From Cenococcum geophilum 1.58 (lineage: Eukaryota > Ascomycota > Dothideomycetes > Gloniales > Gloniaceae): a stretch of DNA of 64,000 bases. Shown here piece by piece: positions 32,200 through 45,400 of this stretch. The translations under genes were made by a program, and so were the position numbers. How positions within the stretch are numbered: the first letter of the stretch is position 1; each line of letters opens with the position of its first letter. The notes under the pieces are model-generated. The model was not told where the DNA came from. It was given only the letters and a program-made list of their open reading frames with translations, and did not search any database. The stretch spans positions 2,046,001 to 2,110,000 of the forward strand of contig KV748179.1 of assembly GCA_001692895.1 (NCBI GenBank). The letters are read 5' to 3'.

Positions 32200-33170
32200 A
32201 ACCTGTAACGGTAGGACAATTATAAGAAATAGTTAACTAGTTAATAGAAAATAATGCAGCACTTAAATAAAGGATTAATGGGATAGGCGCAGTAAAGGTT
32301 AAGTTACCATTAATTAAAAGATTCTTAGGAGAGAGATTAAAGCTTAAAGGATTCCTTATATAAATGCATTTTAAAGTTACGTAAGAGGGAGTAAAGCTAG
32401 CAACACCTATAGATTAAGTAGTGTATATAGGGTTATTCTTAATAAGAAGAGCATTTAAATGGTTTAAGTTTTACCTTATAGAGATACAAGTAAACGGAAT
32501 AATAACTATAAACTAAGAGGTACGGTTTATGTTTTTAAGCTAGAACGGATTCGTAGAGTAACTTATATAAATGTTCGGAGACCCGGAGGCAGTAACCACG
32601 GCGGAAAGAAAACTCTAAGATATTACGCAGCGGACCTTAGCAATTGAGTATATAACGTAGTTTTAAACATTGGTAATATAAGTTAAGTAGAATAATAGGG
32701 CGCTTATAGCACAGTATAAATAGGGACTTAAGGCTAAAGTCTAGGACGTAATTATTCTGATGGAAGATACGGACACCCTAAGGGAATTAATAGATTAAGC
32801 GATAAAGATCAACAATAGGATCTACTAAAGGGAATAGACCAAGAGAGGTTAGGATAAAGTTCTATAGTTATATAAGACGCAGAGCACGCAATAACTAAAG
32901 CTAAGTTAGAAATTATGGTATGGCGTAGAGCTAATAGACCTAAGTGGTACTAAAGAAGCCTATAAGAGATGGAGTAAGAAACTATAGAAACTTAGAGGTT
33001 AAGGATCTAGTAATTATAGGACTAAAGAGTAGAGGCTAAACCAGGAATCTTAGTAGCAGAAGATATTTAGGCGGACTCTATAATAAAGTTAATAGTTTAA
33101 AGATAGAGCTTATATAAATTGCGGAAAACAGGGTTACTTTACAAGGGATTGTAAAGATAGTTAGAGTTAC
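32200..33170 (+). pseudogene. Gypsy-1 gag with zinc knuckle, disrupted
   Basis: A plus-strand gag frame with RIP stops. It ends at about 33105-33150 in a CCHC knuckle whose first Cys has become Tyr: YINCGKQGYFTRDC. Gag would package the RNA. Confidence 0.75.
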
Positions 33171-35120
33171 TATGTAATAAAGGGAACTAGACTAATAGTA
33201 GAAGATATATATGTACAGAGGGATAATAGTGTACTGCGAGGAACAAAAGAGTGTTTAATTAGAAGTTTTGTGTTTTATCATAATAACGTATACTAAATTT
33301 ATAAAGACGCCAAGTATGGCGTAAGCTATTGGCTATAGAAGCTAGCACCTATAGAATATAAAAGAACTAATAAACCAGTTTGCAGATCGGATATTAAGGA
33401 TGATAAATTTGACGTAGGCGAAACATTTTATAACGATAAGGTAACGGAAGCAGCTTACTGGGAGCATGCAGACCTTAGAGATATCATACTAGAAGTAGAG
33501 GATAATTCCACTATAGAATAGGGAACATTAGTAGGGATCGAGACCCTACTAGACACGATGTCTATCGCTTTATAAGACGCAAAAGAAGTAGGATAGTAAA
33601 CTACTTTGGCACTTAATAAAGGCAAAAGGCTAAAGGCTTAAGACTCTTAAGATAAGATAAGAGACGACTAAGATTTTTAAAGTGAGATAAGGTATACCTA
33701 AGGACCTACAACAAACGAAAACTAATGGAGTAGGGCAGTAGCTTAGTTTAAAGACATATAAATGAGCTTGGGATAAGAATTCCTAACGGTATAAGATTCT
33801 TAAAACGAGATAAGTAAGATTTAAGACTCTTAAGACGAGATAAGAACACTATGGACGCCTAGTTGGACTAAGGTGGGAGCTAAGCTTGAGTTAGAAGTAA
33901 GCTTAGGATTAAAGAATCTAAGGGACTAAGAATTTGGAGCGCGAATTAGGACACCTATAAGCAAGAGGTAAGGAGCTTCTTTATAGATTAGAGAGTCTGC
34001 AGCGCAAATAGCAATTAGACTAGGAGATAGATATATAGACCTAAAAGACTTACTAGGGGAACATAGTGTTCGGCCTAAAGATTGAAAAGTTAATACTAAG
34101 ATTAAGAAGTAAGAAGACTTTAAAGATCTACTTATAAGACGCGATATAAAGGAAACTATAGAGGAATTTAGAGCAAGAATTACCTTATGGCAAGAACAGA
34201 AACTAGAAAAGAGATCTAGCATATTAGGACGTATAAGGGATAGAGCGCTAGTATAAAGAATTACTAATAGGCTTAGAGCGGGCACATTAAGAGCTAAGTG
34301 GCTTACTGAACTGGAATAAGAAGAGGATCTAGGGATTCCTACTAGGTTTAAGAAATAACATACTAAAGGCTGTTACAACGTAGTAATAAAGAGATATTTC
34401 CTTACGGACGAGCCGTATATACTTAAGTAGCTGTACTAAAAGTGGTATAGGCAACGACACAGTGATAAGTAGGAAGATTTTTATATATAGTTAGACGAAA
34501 AAGTTGTCTAAGACTACCTGATTATAGAGAAGGCTATAACTTATATTAAGGGAGCCTTAATTATAACATTAAAGGATCTAGAGGAGTAATTAGAGGACTA
34601 GAGAAGTGGAAGGCGAATCTTAGTACCCGCGAATAAAGTTATAACGCTTAGATTAACATAAGAAAGGTTTAAACTTAAGGATAAGAATAAGCTAAGAGTT
34701 AACCTAAGATATTAAGCATATTATATACTATTGTAGATAGTATATATGGATAATATGTGCAATATATATAGAGTACTAAAAGATAAAAATCGGAAGTATC
34801 TAATAAGGATATATTGGATGACGGATAAGGCGAAGTATTAAAACGCTAGGTATATATATGGTTAGTATCTAGTAGAAGTTTAGGAATAAGGGGACTTAAT
34901 ACTTTAACTAGGAAGATTCCTTACGGAAGAATGCCTAGATGGATAATAATAGTAGGAATATCTAGAGAATACCTGTTTATAGTATATTAAAGATAAAAAA
35001 TAAACTAAGTATTAGCCTAAGTTAGACTAAGTATAAATAGGATCTAGTAGCTAGTAGTTGGGAAAAGTAGAGGCCTACAGGACTAGAGGGAGCTAGTGGT
35101 AGAGCCTTAGACCCTTAAAG
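33170..35120 (+). pseudogene. Gypsy-1 extra domain between gag and protease
   Basis: About 600 codons in one plus frame apart from RIP stops. It includes repeated DS(Q)DEI-type units (about 33640-33840) and a charged helical segment (about 33930-34310: QIAIRLGDR..DLKDLLGEH...IEEFRARITLWQEQKLEKRS). The same segment occurs in Gypsy-2, where its complement stays open (53596-53811). No known domain is recognised. Ty3/Gypsy elements usually have only a short linker here. Confidence 0.6.
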
Positions 35121-38100
35121 GAATTTAAGAACAACACCTAAATTTATAAGTTAAATGGTAAGATTAATAGTTCGAGGTATTAATAGATAGTGGAGTAATA
35201 AGGAACTATATCTTACTAATAGCAGTTAAAAGAATAGGGTTACTATATAGGCAGAAGGAACGTCCTTACCTATTAGTGATAATTTTAGGAGATCCGATAG
35301 CCTACGGAGGAGGCATTATTAATCTTAAAATAGGACCAATTTAGATAACTATTAAAGGGAGATAAATCGAGATGTCTTTTAATATATTACCATTAGGGAA
35401 TAATAAGGCAGTATTAGGAATGCCTTAGTTATAGGAATATAATCTAAAGATCGATTAGATTATAGGTTAGGTCAATATTAGGGATACTTAACGCTATAAG
35501 ATGCGATAATAAGCCAAGTTAGTATAGTACTAAGTAAAAGCGACCTATAAAGAAACGAAAAAGGGCTAAGCTATATACTAAAGAAATACTATAAATATGG
35601 TAAGAAACTATAGTCACCTAAGAGTAAAAAGCTGTTAGAGTATGCAGTATAGGACTATAAGATAGAATTAGAAGAAGGAATAAGTTTAAGGTTCTTTTTA
35701 ATCTACAAGCTTACTAAAGAAGAAGGTAGAGTATTAAAAGAGTTTATCCAGGAAAACTTATAAAAGGGATATATTAGACTATCGCAGTTATTAGCGGGAT
35801 ATCTAGTACTATTTATACTAAAAAAGAATAGTAAACTAAGGCTGTGTATTGACTATAGATAGTTAAACAGCATTACTAGAAAGGATAGGTATCCTTTACC
35901 CTTAATTAGCGAAATCTAAGATAGAATAGGTAATGCGTAAATCTTTACAAAGATAGATCTAAAATGGGCGTACTATTAGATTAAAATTAAGGAAGGTAAT
36001 AAATGGAAGGTAGCCTTTAGGTTAAAGGAAGGACTATATAAACTATTAGTTATATAATTCAGGCTTATAAACGCACTAGTAACGTTCTAAAAGCGTATTA
36101 ATAATGTATTAAGAGAATACTTAGATAAATTTGTTATAGTATACCTTAATAATATTATTATCTACTTAATAAATAAGGAAGAACACGGGAAATATATTAA
36201 ATGGGTCTTAGAGAGACTACAGGAAGAATAAATACTAGTAGTAATTAAGAAATGCGAGTTCTTTACTAGGAAGACTGATTTTATTAAATTTATTATTAAA
36301 CTAAGCTAACTTAGTATAGATCTAAAGAAGATTAAGGCTATAGTAAATTAGTAAGAACTAAAGAACGTTACGTAGTTAAAATTATTCCTAGGGGTTTATA
36401 ATTACTATAGAAGGTTTATAGCGCAGTAGTTAAAGGATATTAAACCATTTACGTAATTAATAAAGAAAGAAGAACTATGGGCATAGGGAGAGGAACAGTA
36501 AGAACTCTTTAGGAAAGTTAAAGAGTTATTTACCTAGGAGCCAGTTCTTAAGATCTATTAACTAGGACTAGAGACGGTTATAGAAATAGATGTATTAGAC
36601 TTTATACTAGGAGTATATTTTATATAAAGGTATCCAAATAGATAGCATCTAGTGGTATATTATAGCCGGAAGATAATACCACTAGAGTTAAACTATAATA
36701 TCTATAATAAGGAGTTGTTAGGTATAGTTACAGCACTAAAAAAATAGAGAGTATTCTTATAAGGTATAGAGAAACTATTTATAGTTAAAACGGATTATAA
36801 GAACCTAATAGGGTTCCTAATAACTAAAGAACTTAACTAAAGATAGGTTAGAGGGGTAGAGATGCTTATAGAATACTATTTTAAGATTTAGTATACTAAG
36901 GGTACAGATAACACGCGAGCCGATGTGTTAAGTTAAAAGGCTAAACTATAAAATGACGATAAGCCATTAGGGGCTTTACTGCGAAAAGATATAGATAAAT
37001 TAATTAGGTATAATTATCCAAAGATTATAGCAACTTAAGAAAATAAGCTAGAAAAGGTCTATAAGACACTAGAAAGCTTTTAAGCATAAAGAATTCTAGA
37101 AGTATAGCTAGAAAATTTACAGTTAGATATATATAAAAACCGAGAAGTAAAGTATATCCTAAGAAGTATAGCAGAGGAGTTTATAGAGGACTTTTATAAG
37201 GGACTAACTTAAGGATATAATGGAGCTATAGGCTTAGTGTTAAGACTCTAGGAGGAGTATATTATTAACGGAATCTAGAGAATAGCTAGAGCGGTTACTA
37301 AGGAGTGTTTAAATTGCTAAAGGAATAAACTAATAAGGCATAAGCTATACGGAGGGCTATAACCCGTTAAAATACTAAAAAGACTATAGAAGGTTATATT
37401 ATGGGACTTTATTATTAAGTTACTAAAGTTAAGAGATCCTATTACCGGATAAGATTATAACGTAATCTTAGTAATAGTAGATAAGCTTATAAAGTGGGGA
37501 TACTTTATAGCATGCATAGAAGAAATCTTAGTGGAAGATATCGCTAGAATCTATATTAAAGAAGTGTTTATAAGATATAGAGCACTAAGTAAAATTATAT
37601 TAGATAGAGATCTAAGATTTATAGCAGTATTTTAGGAGGTATTTTTAGCGGAACAAGGAGTTTAAGTAGTAACTTCTACCGTATATTATCTATAGACAGA
37701 CGGTTAAACGGAAAGATTAAACTAAACACTAGAGCAGTATCTAAGGCATTATATTAATTACGTATAGAATAATTAGGTATTGCTATTACTAGTTATATAG
37801 TTTGCATACAATGCAACACTATAAGAAGGAATAGGTACGTTACTATTTAAGGCGAATTATAGATATAAGCTAAGAATATTGTTATCGCTATAATAAGTAA
37901 AGAAAACGAGTAGCAGAGCTAAGTAAAGGATAGAGACTTTAATAAATCTTTATGTAAACCTTACGGAAATAGCTAAAGTAGTATAGTAAAAAATAAAAAA
38001 ATACTACGACGCTAAGAGATCTGAGGGACTAGATCTTAAGGAGGAAGATAAAGTATAGCTACTATATAAAATTTTTAAAAGTTGACAACTAAGCAAGAAG

Positions 38101-38460
38101 TTGGACTACGTTAGACTAGGACCTTTTAAAATTATATAGAGGATTTTACTAGTTACGTTTAAGTTAAACTTACTAGCTAAAATAAAGATCTACCCTATAT
38201 AGCATATCGCGATACTAGAGCTAGTATATAGGAATATTAAGCCACTAGTTTACAAAGCAGACACGTATAGAGGTTAGGAAGAAGACAAATAGTAAGTTTT
38301 AAAGATTATTAGTTATAAGAACATTGATAATAAAATATAGTATAAGGTTAAGTGGATAGGCTACACTAAGACTATCTAGGAGCTACTAGAGAATTTAAAA
38401 AATGCTATAAAAAAGGTATAGGAGTATCGGAAGAAAACAGGTCAGGCAATATTAATAAAA
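35120..38460 (+). pseudogene. Gypsy-1 pol: protease, RT, RNase H, integrase, chromodomain, disrupted
   Basis: Protease FEVLIDSGVIRNYI (DSG) at about 35170-35215. RT from about 35690: [23 protein letters not shown], then YLNNIIIY at 36142-36165, where YLDD has become YLNN (NN at 36148-36153). RNase H about 36550-36960 with KTDYKNL and ADVLS. Integrase about 37150-37900 with a degraded HHCC, VIVDKLIKWGYF, LDRDLRF and TERLN (D, D, E kept). Chromodomain about 38320-38440 (YKVKWIGYTKTI.ELLENLKNA), which marks a chromovirus. Trp and Gln codons are often TAG/TAA. Confidence 0.93.
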
Positions 38461-38479
38461 AAGGATTGTTAAAGAATGA

Positions 38480-39180
38480 GTTACCTAAGGGGGACCTAGG
38501 AAGAGCGACTGCCAAACTACTTAGAGTTGTTCCCTTCACCATAGGAGAGTTAGTTCTTTTATTACTAAGTTCCTATAGACCTTATTCTATAAGTTTCTAC
38601 TCCTTAGAATAAACCTTCTTGCGAACTTTCTTAAGACGAATTAACTAAGTAGACGTAGCAAGACGAGAGTTAAGAGCCCGTTGTTAAGCATTAGTAGCCT
38701 TTTTCTTAGCGTCACGTGAATAATAAAGTTCCGCCAAGGCGACGGATAGCTTATTATTAAGCTTCGCAGCAGCAAATTAAATACAAGACCTTATAACAAA
38801 TTACTTAGGGAACTTAGAGACTATTAAGAGTTATAGGACGCGTACACTTAGCGTCAGAAATCGAGCGAATATCGCAAGACGATTAAATATTTGCTTTAGT
38901 GCACTCCAAACAAGAGGAGGGTTACTAAGACGAAGGACTTGCTAACGCAATACAAACCAATCCCTCCTTCGCGCAATAAGAATATGGAGATAGCATTACT
39001 TCACTAAGCGATAGTATAGAGGAAACTATACGCGTATAACGAAGAGTTAAAGAAGAAGAAGGTGCTTTAGGCATTATAAGTAATAATATTAACTAAATTA
39101 ATTAGATAGATATTACACCTCTAGTAAATAACTTAGAGATACTAGGTATCTTTAAGAATAAAAATAGAGAGGAGGGAGAT
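38480..39180 (-). pseudogene. Antisense ORF between pol and 3' LTR of Gypsy-1, disrupted
   Basis: The minus strand reads a CxxC-containing segment (ALASPSSQQPSS.LECTKANI) and then a basic coiled coil (AKKKATNA.QRALN, then LIRLKKVRKKV.SKE.KLIE.GL.ELSNKR). The same product is encoded antisense at the same place in Gypsy-2, -3 and -4. Proteins of this style (RALxARL...RLRKQ...RGLxxLDxLE) occur in many fungal genomes as repetitive hypothetical proteins, to my recollection. Function unknown. Confidence 0.65.
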
Positions 39181-39182
39181 AG

Positions 39183-39607
39183 TATTATAAACGCTTTAAG
39201 TATAATATTATAACTACTTAGAGAAGAGTTAGAGGAAGCTAGTTAGTTAATATAAGCATAGTCTAAGATAGAACCCGTAGAACTATATAACAAGGAATAG
39301 TAAGTAAAGTTACGTAATATAATCTATATAATCTATATAACCTATAAGATCTATAATAGAGTAAATAGAGCAGATAAAGTAGATAAAGTAATAACTTTTC
39401 TAGGAGTATGGTTGTGTATTTAAGGACCCTTAGTCCCTACCTAGATAGTTCCTTCCTTATAGTAATTCTTAGAATACAATTAGAGTTAATCTGTTAGGTA
39501 ACTACTCTACCAGTTATTATTACGTTATTAACTACTGTCTTTGCATTTCCTATACATCTAGCCTATTAACGAGCCTATTGTAGTTCCTGCTACAAGGTTC
39601 CATTATA
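39183..39607 (+). repeat. Gypsy-1 3' LTR (425 bp)
   Basis: Starts TATTATAAACGC (former TGTTAC...) and ends GGTTCCATTATA. It is more heavily RIP-mutated than the 5' LTR. Confidence 0.94.
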
Positions 39608-39612
39608 TACTA

Positions 39613-40203
39613 ACTTATAAAGTAATAAGTCTAGCCTTTTTACCTTAAGTGGATAACCTATCTTAGAATACAATATAAGAAAAAGACAAGGGAGCTATAT
39701 AATAAGCTAGAATAAACAGATATATAGGTATCCTATTTCACTTATAATGCAGTACCTACTAATAGATATTCTTAGTACTTTAGCCTACCTTAAGACTAAT
39801 TACTAAAAGAAGCTTAATATAATTAAGTCTTTTATTATATAAGTGGCGAAAGCTATAGTATTTAAATTTTTAAGATATATACTCGGTATTAATACTTACT
39901 TAATAGCGAAATATTAGAACTATTAAACAATATAAGTGTTAGGGCGCTAAGGCCCTAAGGGTATATAGCAACGTAATAATAGTAGTAGGATATAAGAAGT
40001 ATCTGGTTCTTAATAAAGTAGAACTATAGAACTAAATTCTACTGTTCTCTAATACGGGGTAACTATGTTTTATAGGCGCCTCGCCTACGCCTCGCCTGCG
40101 CTAAGCCGGTTACGGCTAGTCCGTCTCTATAGCCTAATAATTACCCCCCCCTTCTTAAGCGGCTGTTCTTAGCCGACGCTATTATATAATAGGAGCGCTA
40201 TTA
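39613..40203. other. Degraded host element between Gypsy-1 and Copia
   Basis: RIP-type DNA with a stop-broken plus frame (TYLITKQ-like stretches), family unknown. A GC-rich patch at about 40075-40120 (GGCGCCTCGCCTACGCCTCG) stands out. Confidence 0.4.
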
Positions 40204-40208
40204 TTATC

Positions 40209-40409
40209 TGTTGGGAATAGGGCAAATTGCCGCCATATGCGGCAAATTGCCGTCACGTAAGGCAAGTTGCCGTCACGTGTTGCCGCGGCACTAGTGTGGT
40301 AAGGAACCTTGGGTTCCTTACCCTTCCCCTTTCTTAGAAGAATATACAATAATAAACATCATACTATCTACGAACCGTAGCTACGTGATATCCCCTTATA
40401 AGTCCAACA
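40209..40409 (+). repeat. Copia 5' LTR (201 bp)
   Basis: TGTTGGGAATAGGGC ... AAGTCCAACA. It contains three spaced copies of GGCAA(A/G)TTGCCG (about 40230-40278), two with TCACGT beside them, and an inverted GGAACCTTGGGTTCC (about 40304-40318). Such repeats may be transcription-factor sites. Confidence 0.94.
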
Positions 40410-40859
40410 CTGATTAGTGGTTAACTTTACTATTATACTATAGAACAGCTAGGTATCACTAAGAAGAGACAAGCCACTGTACTAGTGCTACTTGTGCTAG
40501 AGGAAGCTGTCTTTTAAGGTTAGAACTAGTCCTAAACCTTAAATAGAACTCTTCTATAAATCTAAGGATTTAAAAGGCTAGAACTGGTCTTAAGCCTTTC
40601 TATAATTACAGATTCTTGCATCTATTACGTAGAATAACACGCTTTATAAGTCTTCGCGATTTAAGGCCAGAACTGGTTCTAAGCCCTATAATCGCAAATA
40701 CACGTTACGAACGCGTACTAAACGACAATCCCTATACCACTAATATTCCCTTCCTCCGAAGATATAACTATAGCCACTTTAAACAACTAGAGAGACTTCT
40801 TACTACTAGGGGTAGCTATATACGCGAAACTTATTAATAAAGATTGGGACATATTTACC

Positions 40860-42480
40860 TTTAATATAATAACCTATACCGTAAAATAAGTTAACGGCTT
40901 CCTCCTATACTATATTCTATTCTATTAAGATAGCTATTACGCCGATTTACAGTTATGGGAATACTTTAGGGAGGATTTTATAGGATGGACCGCCGATACC
41001 TAGGCACTTAGTAATATTAATATTATTTGGGATTTTTAAGACTCCCTCTAAAGGAATGGGGTGTATATTGCTAAGGACAGTAACCTAATTACTAGTAATA
41101 TTTATGCCGTTCTTACTAGTATAGAAGAACTAGTATAGACGGAAGCTGAGATTATACGTTAACTACGGAAACCCAAAACTAACCTATATTCTTTGGAAGG
41201 CAACTTTAATTTGGAATAAAACCCCTAAAATACTACTCTCCCACCTAAAGGTACTCTCCCACCTAGAGGTGCTTTTCCTCTACCTTTATTACCTCTAACT
41301 CCTCTATCCCAGCCAACCGATAAGCCTTTATCTTAAGAAGTCATAAATCTAATAAAGGTATATTTGGATGAAGAGAAGAAGTTTAAAGGAGAATTATACG
41401 ACATACTCGGAGCAAAACTATAGGTCTTTTATAACTGCTGCAATAAGGTCGGAATTTAACGCCACTAGTTCTATTATGCTTTCTCTGTTATATTAAAGGG
41501 ACGGGCGGTAACGTTCTATTATAACCATATTATAGGTAAAAACTATAGCTTTAATATAATGCTTTAGCTTACTAGAGCCTATTTTAAAACCGACGAGAAC
41601 CGCTAACTCTATATGTCTAAATAGCGGGAGACTATATTCTAAAGAGTTATTGCTTTTAACCCAACAATGACTCGCCTAGAGTGTCTTTAACTACTCTTTA
41701 ATAAACTCTAGAAAATTTAACGTAGTAGTTTTACTAAAACTTACTAAAATAAGAATAGTCTAAGGGACTAGGTTATCTTAGCATGCTATAGCATTCCTAA
41801 GTGCAACTTGGCGCTATATAAACCTATAGATATATTTAAAGGAGTATATACCGAACTACGCTCTGCTGTAGGCACTATAATACAAATATAAGAACCCTAA
41901 TAATTCTATACCGAAAACCCTATTTAAACCGGGATTCTAAACTAATATAATTATAACTGGACTGATTAAATATATGGTGGCCGGAGTAGGGGATACGGTA
42001 GAGGGTACAATTAACGTCGACTATAAAGCAATTGTGGAGGTCCTCGTGGAGGTTCATTTCGGAATAACCGTTAGAAGAAGTGCTATATTTATAAGAAGCT
42101 AAATTGCTAGTTAAATAGACACTCTCTTAATGAGCGAAAGGAGGTATATAATAAGTTTTAATAGAGTATAAGAAACGTTGGAAATTATAAGGTTACTACG
42201 GCCTACTTCTAAAGCTTTCTGGTCTAATATAAAGGCATAGAAGACCTTAAGGATAAGGTTAATAAGGCTGAACAGCTCCTTATGGATATAGATATTGAGG
42301 ACTACTCTCCCGACTAATATTTTACTAAGTATAGTAAGGTAAATGGCATATAAACTGTCGCTATCCTTAATAACTAATCTACGATCCATTCTATTATAAA
42401 GTCAGATATCTTTAATAAGCCAAAGGAAAGTTCCGCGTTCTCCTTTAACGATAGATACTTAGCGAACGTCTTCTATAGTA
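40860..42480 (+). pseudogene. Copia gag with zinc knuckle, disrupted
   Basis: The plus frame gives YFREDFIGW, then a Pro-rich linker (about 41230-41310), then KFKGELYDILGAKL and LKGRAVTFYYNHI. A Gly/Arg-rich stretch follows (about 41975-42070), then the knuckle relic CYIYKKLNC...RHSLNERKEVY (about 42075-42145, Cys to Tyr). RIP stops throughout. Confidence 0.72.
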
Positions 42481-45400
42481 TTATGCCAGATACTGGAGCC
42501 GCAGGAGTATCTATAGTAGGAGAACCTTAAGTTCGAGCTCTTTAGAAGCTTAATAGCTCTATTTAAATTAACTAATCAACGGTAGGCCAGCATACGATTC
42601 GTTTTGGCAAAGGTACTATAATCTCTCTCGGCACAATTAGGGTTTAAACCCCCTTAGGGTATATTAGTTTTCACGTTGTTCCTACAAATACTCCGTTTCT
42701 ATTTTGTATCAAAGATATAGATAAATTAGGCGTTAGGCTTGACAACCTTAAGAATATACTTGTTTAGGGAGATAATTAGGTGCCTGTTGTGCGTAAGTGG
42801 GGTTACCCCTAGTTGCTCCTTTATTAACTAGAAAAGAGTATTGCTTAGAGCCACTTAACTAAGTTAGAATTACGCCAACTGCACCGTCGTTTTAGCCACC
42901 TATCTATTTATTAATTGCTTAGGGTTCTTTAGCAAGTAGGCTATAAAGTTAAGGTTAAAGCAATTAAGCATCTTATAAAGTATTGCTATTACTGCCAAAT
43001 AAACTAGAAGTCCCCTGGCCGATTTAAGTTTACCCTTAAGGATGGCTACGACTTTAACTTTTGTATTATTATTAACGTTATATATCTTAGCGGCAAGCTA
43101 GTGCTCTAAGTTATTGACTTCTTAACCTCTTTCTAAGCCGCGCGTTTCTTAAAAGATATATCAGCCAGAAACGCATAGGAGACCCTTTGGTTATGCTAGA
43201 TTAATGTTTATTTAGGACCCCCTAATCAAATCGTCTATAATGTAGGAAAGAACTTCTTATCTATAGAGTTTCGATAATAGATAAAGGTAATGGTAATTAA
43301 GGTTAAGGAAGTCCCTATTAAGGCACATAATAGTATTAAAAAAGTGGAACAATATTACGCGCCATTACGCCGCGTATATAAGATTATCTCTTTAGAACTA
43401 AAGGACGCTAGCGAAGAACTTACCTTATAAATAGCTATTAAAGCTATTAATAATTCCGCTGGCCCGGATAGACTTATACCTATATTACTAGTCTTTGGCG
43501 CCTACCCTTAAATAACTAATAATTCTTTACTATCTTCCTCTATTATATAATAAGCTAAGGCTATTCGTAAGGTAATAAAGGAGGTACAACGTCTCTACGC
43601 TACATGCTAGGTTAACAACGTACTAGGAATAAGAAATGGCCTAAACACCTTAACTACGCTTAATCTGCCACTTTAGTCTAAGGTACGCGTATAGCGTAAA
43701 AAGGGAGGATAGTTAGGCCCACACCAACTCATTATAATTAATGGTTAAACTTATACTATTTAGATGCCTCACAGACCTACTTAATTCCGTTTAACTGTTA
43801 TTAAGCCTTACTATAAAGATAATAATTCTGAGCCTTTATAGGATACCCTAGAAGATACCCTAGAAGAGAACTACAATTAATATGCTTTAAAAGGCGACTA
43901 TAATCCTAATATAATTGTAGTAGATGCGCTACAACCACGACGCGGCAGAGGTCGCCTAAAGGGATCACGAAATCGCTAATATCTTGTTAATTTTAAAGAA
44001 CAATTTATTGCCGCCATTAAGAATGGAGTTAAGTTATTAATGGCCTTTATAACAGCTAAGGAGAAGGCTAACTTTAAACTCGCAAAACAGCTCTAAAAGG
44101 AAGGTTGTATTATAACTCTAGGAGCTCCTTTCTAAGTATCTAATAAGTAGGAGATCGATGGTCTTATTACAAGAGGAGTCTTTAAATTTAAGAAGTATAA
44201 CCCTACTAAGTTTAATAGAGTTTGTATCTTTAAGTTAAAAATGGTTAACGAGATTAAGGGTAAAGCTACTAACGCCCTATTTAAGAAATCAAGGCTTGTC
44301 ATTTAAGGCTACAACGATAATAGTAAGGAGGTAATTCTTATGTAGTCTCCTATAATTTAACGAGCTAGTTAGCGAGTTATTATTGCGCTAGCTTCCTCCT
44401 TAATAAAGAATAGAATGGCGGTTTATTTGCGAGATATTACTTAAGCCTACACCCAATTAGAGACGCACCTTTAGCGCTTAATATTGGCATATATTCTAGA
44501 GCAAATTCGCCACTAGTATCCTAAAGATACGATTATAGTTGTGCTTAAGCCATTATATAGAATCGCAGAGGTAGGAACTCACTAGTGGGCTACCTATAGC
44601 AAGCACTATAAAGAGAAGCTTTTAATAACTACTTCTATATTCGATCCCTGCTTCCTTATTATAACTACAGAAACTCTATTTAGAATTATTGGCATGTAAA
44701 CTAATAATATAATTATCTTAGGAGACGACTAATTCTTAGCTTTTAAAGAAGATAAGCTAGTAAAGGTAAATCTTATAGTAAAGCTAAAGGAAAGACTTAA
44801 TTTAATAACACTATTGCTCTTTAATAGATGTATCCTTTCTATAAATAAGGATTCCATTGCTTTACGCCAGAAGGGTTAAGGTAAGAAAATTAACGTTGTT
44901 AATATTAATTCTCTAAAACAAGGATATATGGAATAACGCGCTTATAGGGCTTATATTGCTTCTATCTATCAACCTAAGGCTTTCTTTAATCTCTCTATTG
45001 CCGCCTAATACTAGGAACTAACTAAGGATGACGTTTTTGCTCTAAATAAGCGCCTTTCCTAGTAGATAAATTATCTCGACTAAGGGCTACTCTATATACC
45101 TATTAATCTCCCTACCGCTAAGATCTTCGTATTTATTAATGGATTGTTTGCTAATAATAAAGATTTTAGCTTCTAGTTAGGATATAAGATTATTATCACG
45201 AACGAATCTACTAGAGAGAATAACTTTATGATTTACGGTAACCTTATCTATTAGAGCTTAACTAAGAGTAAACGCGTTACTTAAAGCATTTTAGCGTTAG
45301 AGATATATAAAATAGTTGGCGGAGTTAATATAGTAATTACAATTAGAATTACCCTTAAGATGATTACGGATTAACTTAAAATTCCCACTATTCTTATAAT

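Larger units (their letters stand above)
31636..39607 (+). mobile_element. Gypsy-1: complete Ty3/Gypsy chromovirus-type LTR retrotransposon (7,972 bp)
   Basis: Two 425-bp LTRs and a TACTA target duplication (31631-31635, 39608-39612) define it. Order: gag with zinc knuckle, a long extra domain, protease, reverse transcriptase, RNase H, integrase, chromodomain, then an antisense ORF before the 3' LTR. It is the same family as Gypsy-2, -3 and -4 in this window. RIP stops run throughout. Confidence 0.95.

Noticed and set aside
33926-34285. Minus-strand 119-codon ORF, also at 53596-53811 on the plus strand
   Set aside because: It lies antisense to the in-frame extra domain of the Gypsy elements; its conservation is explained by the sense strand, and RIP removes stops from neither strand evenly.
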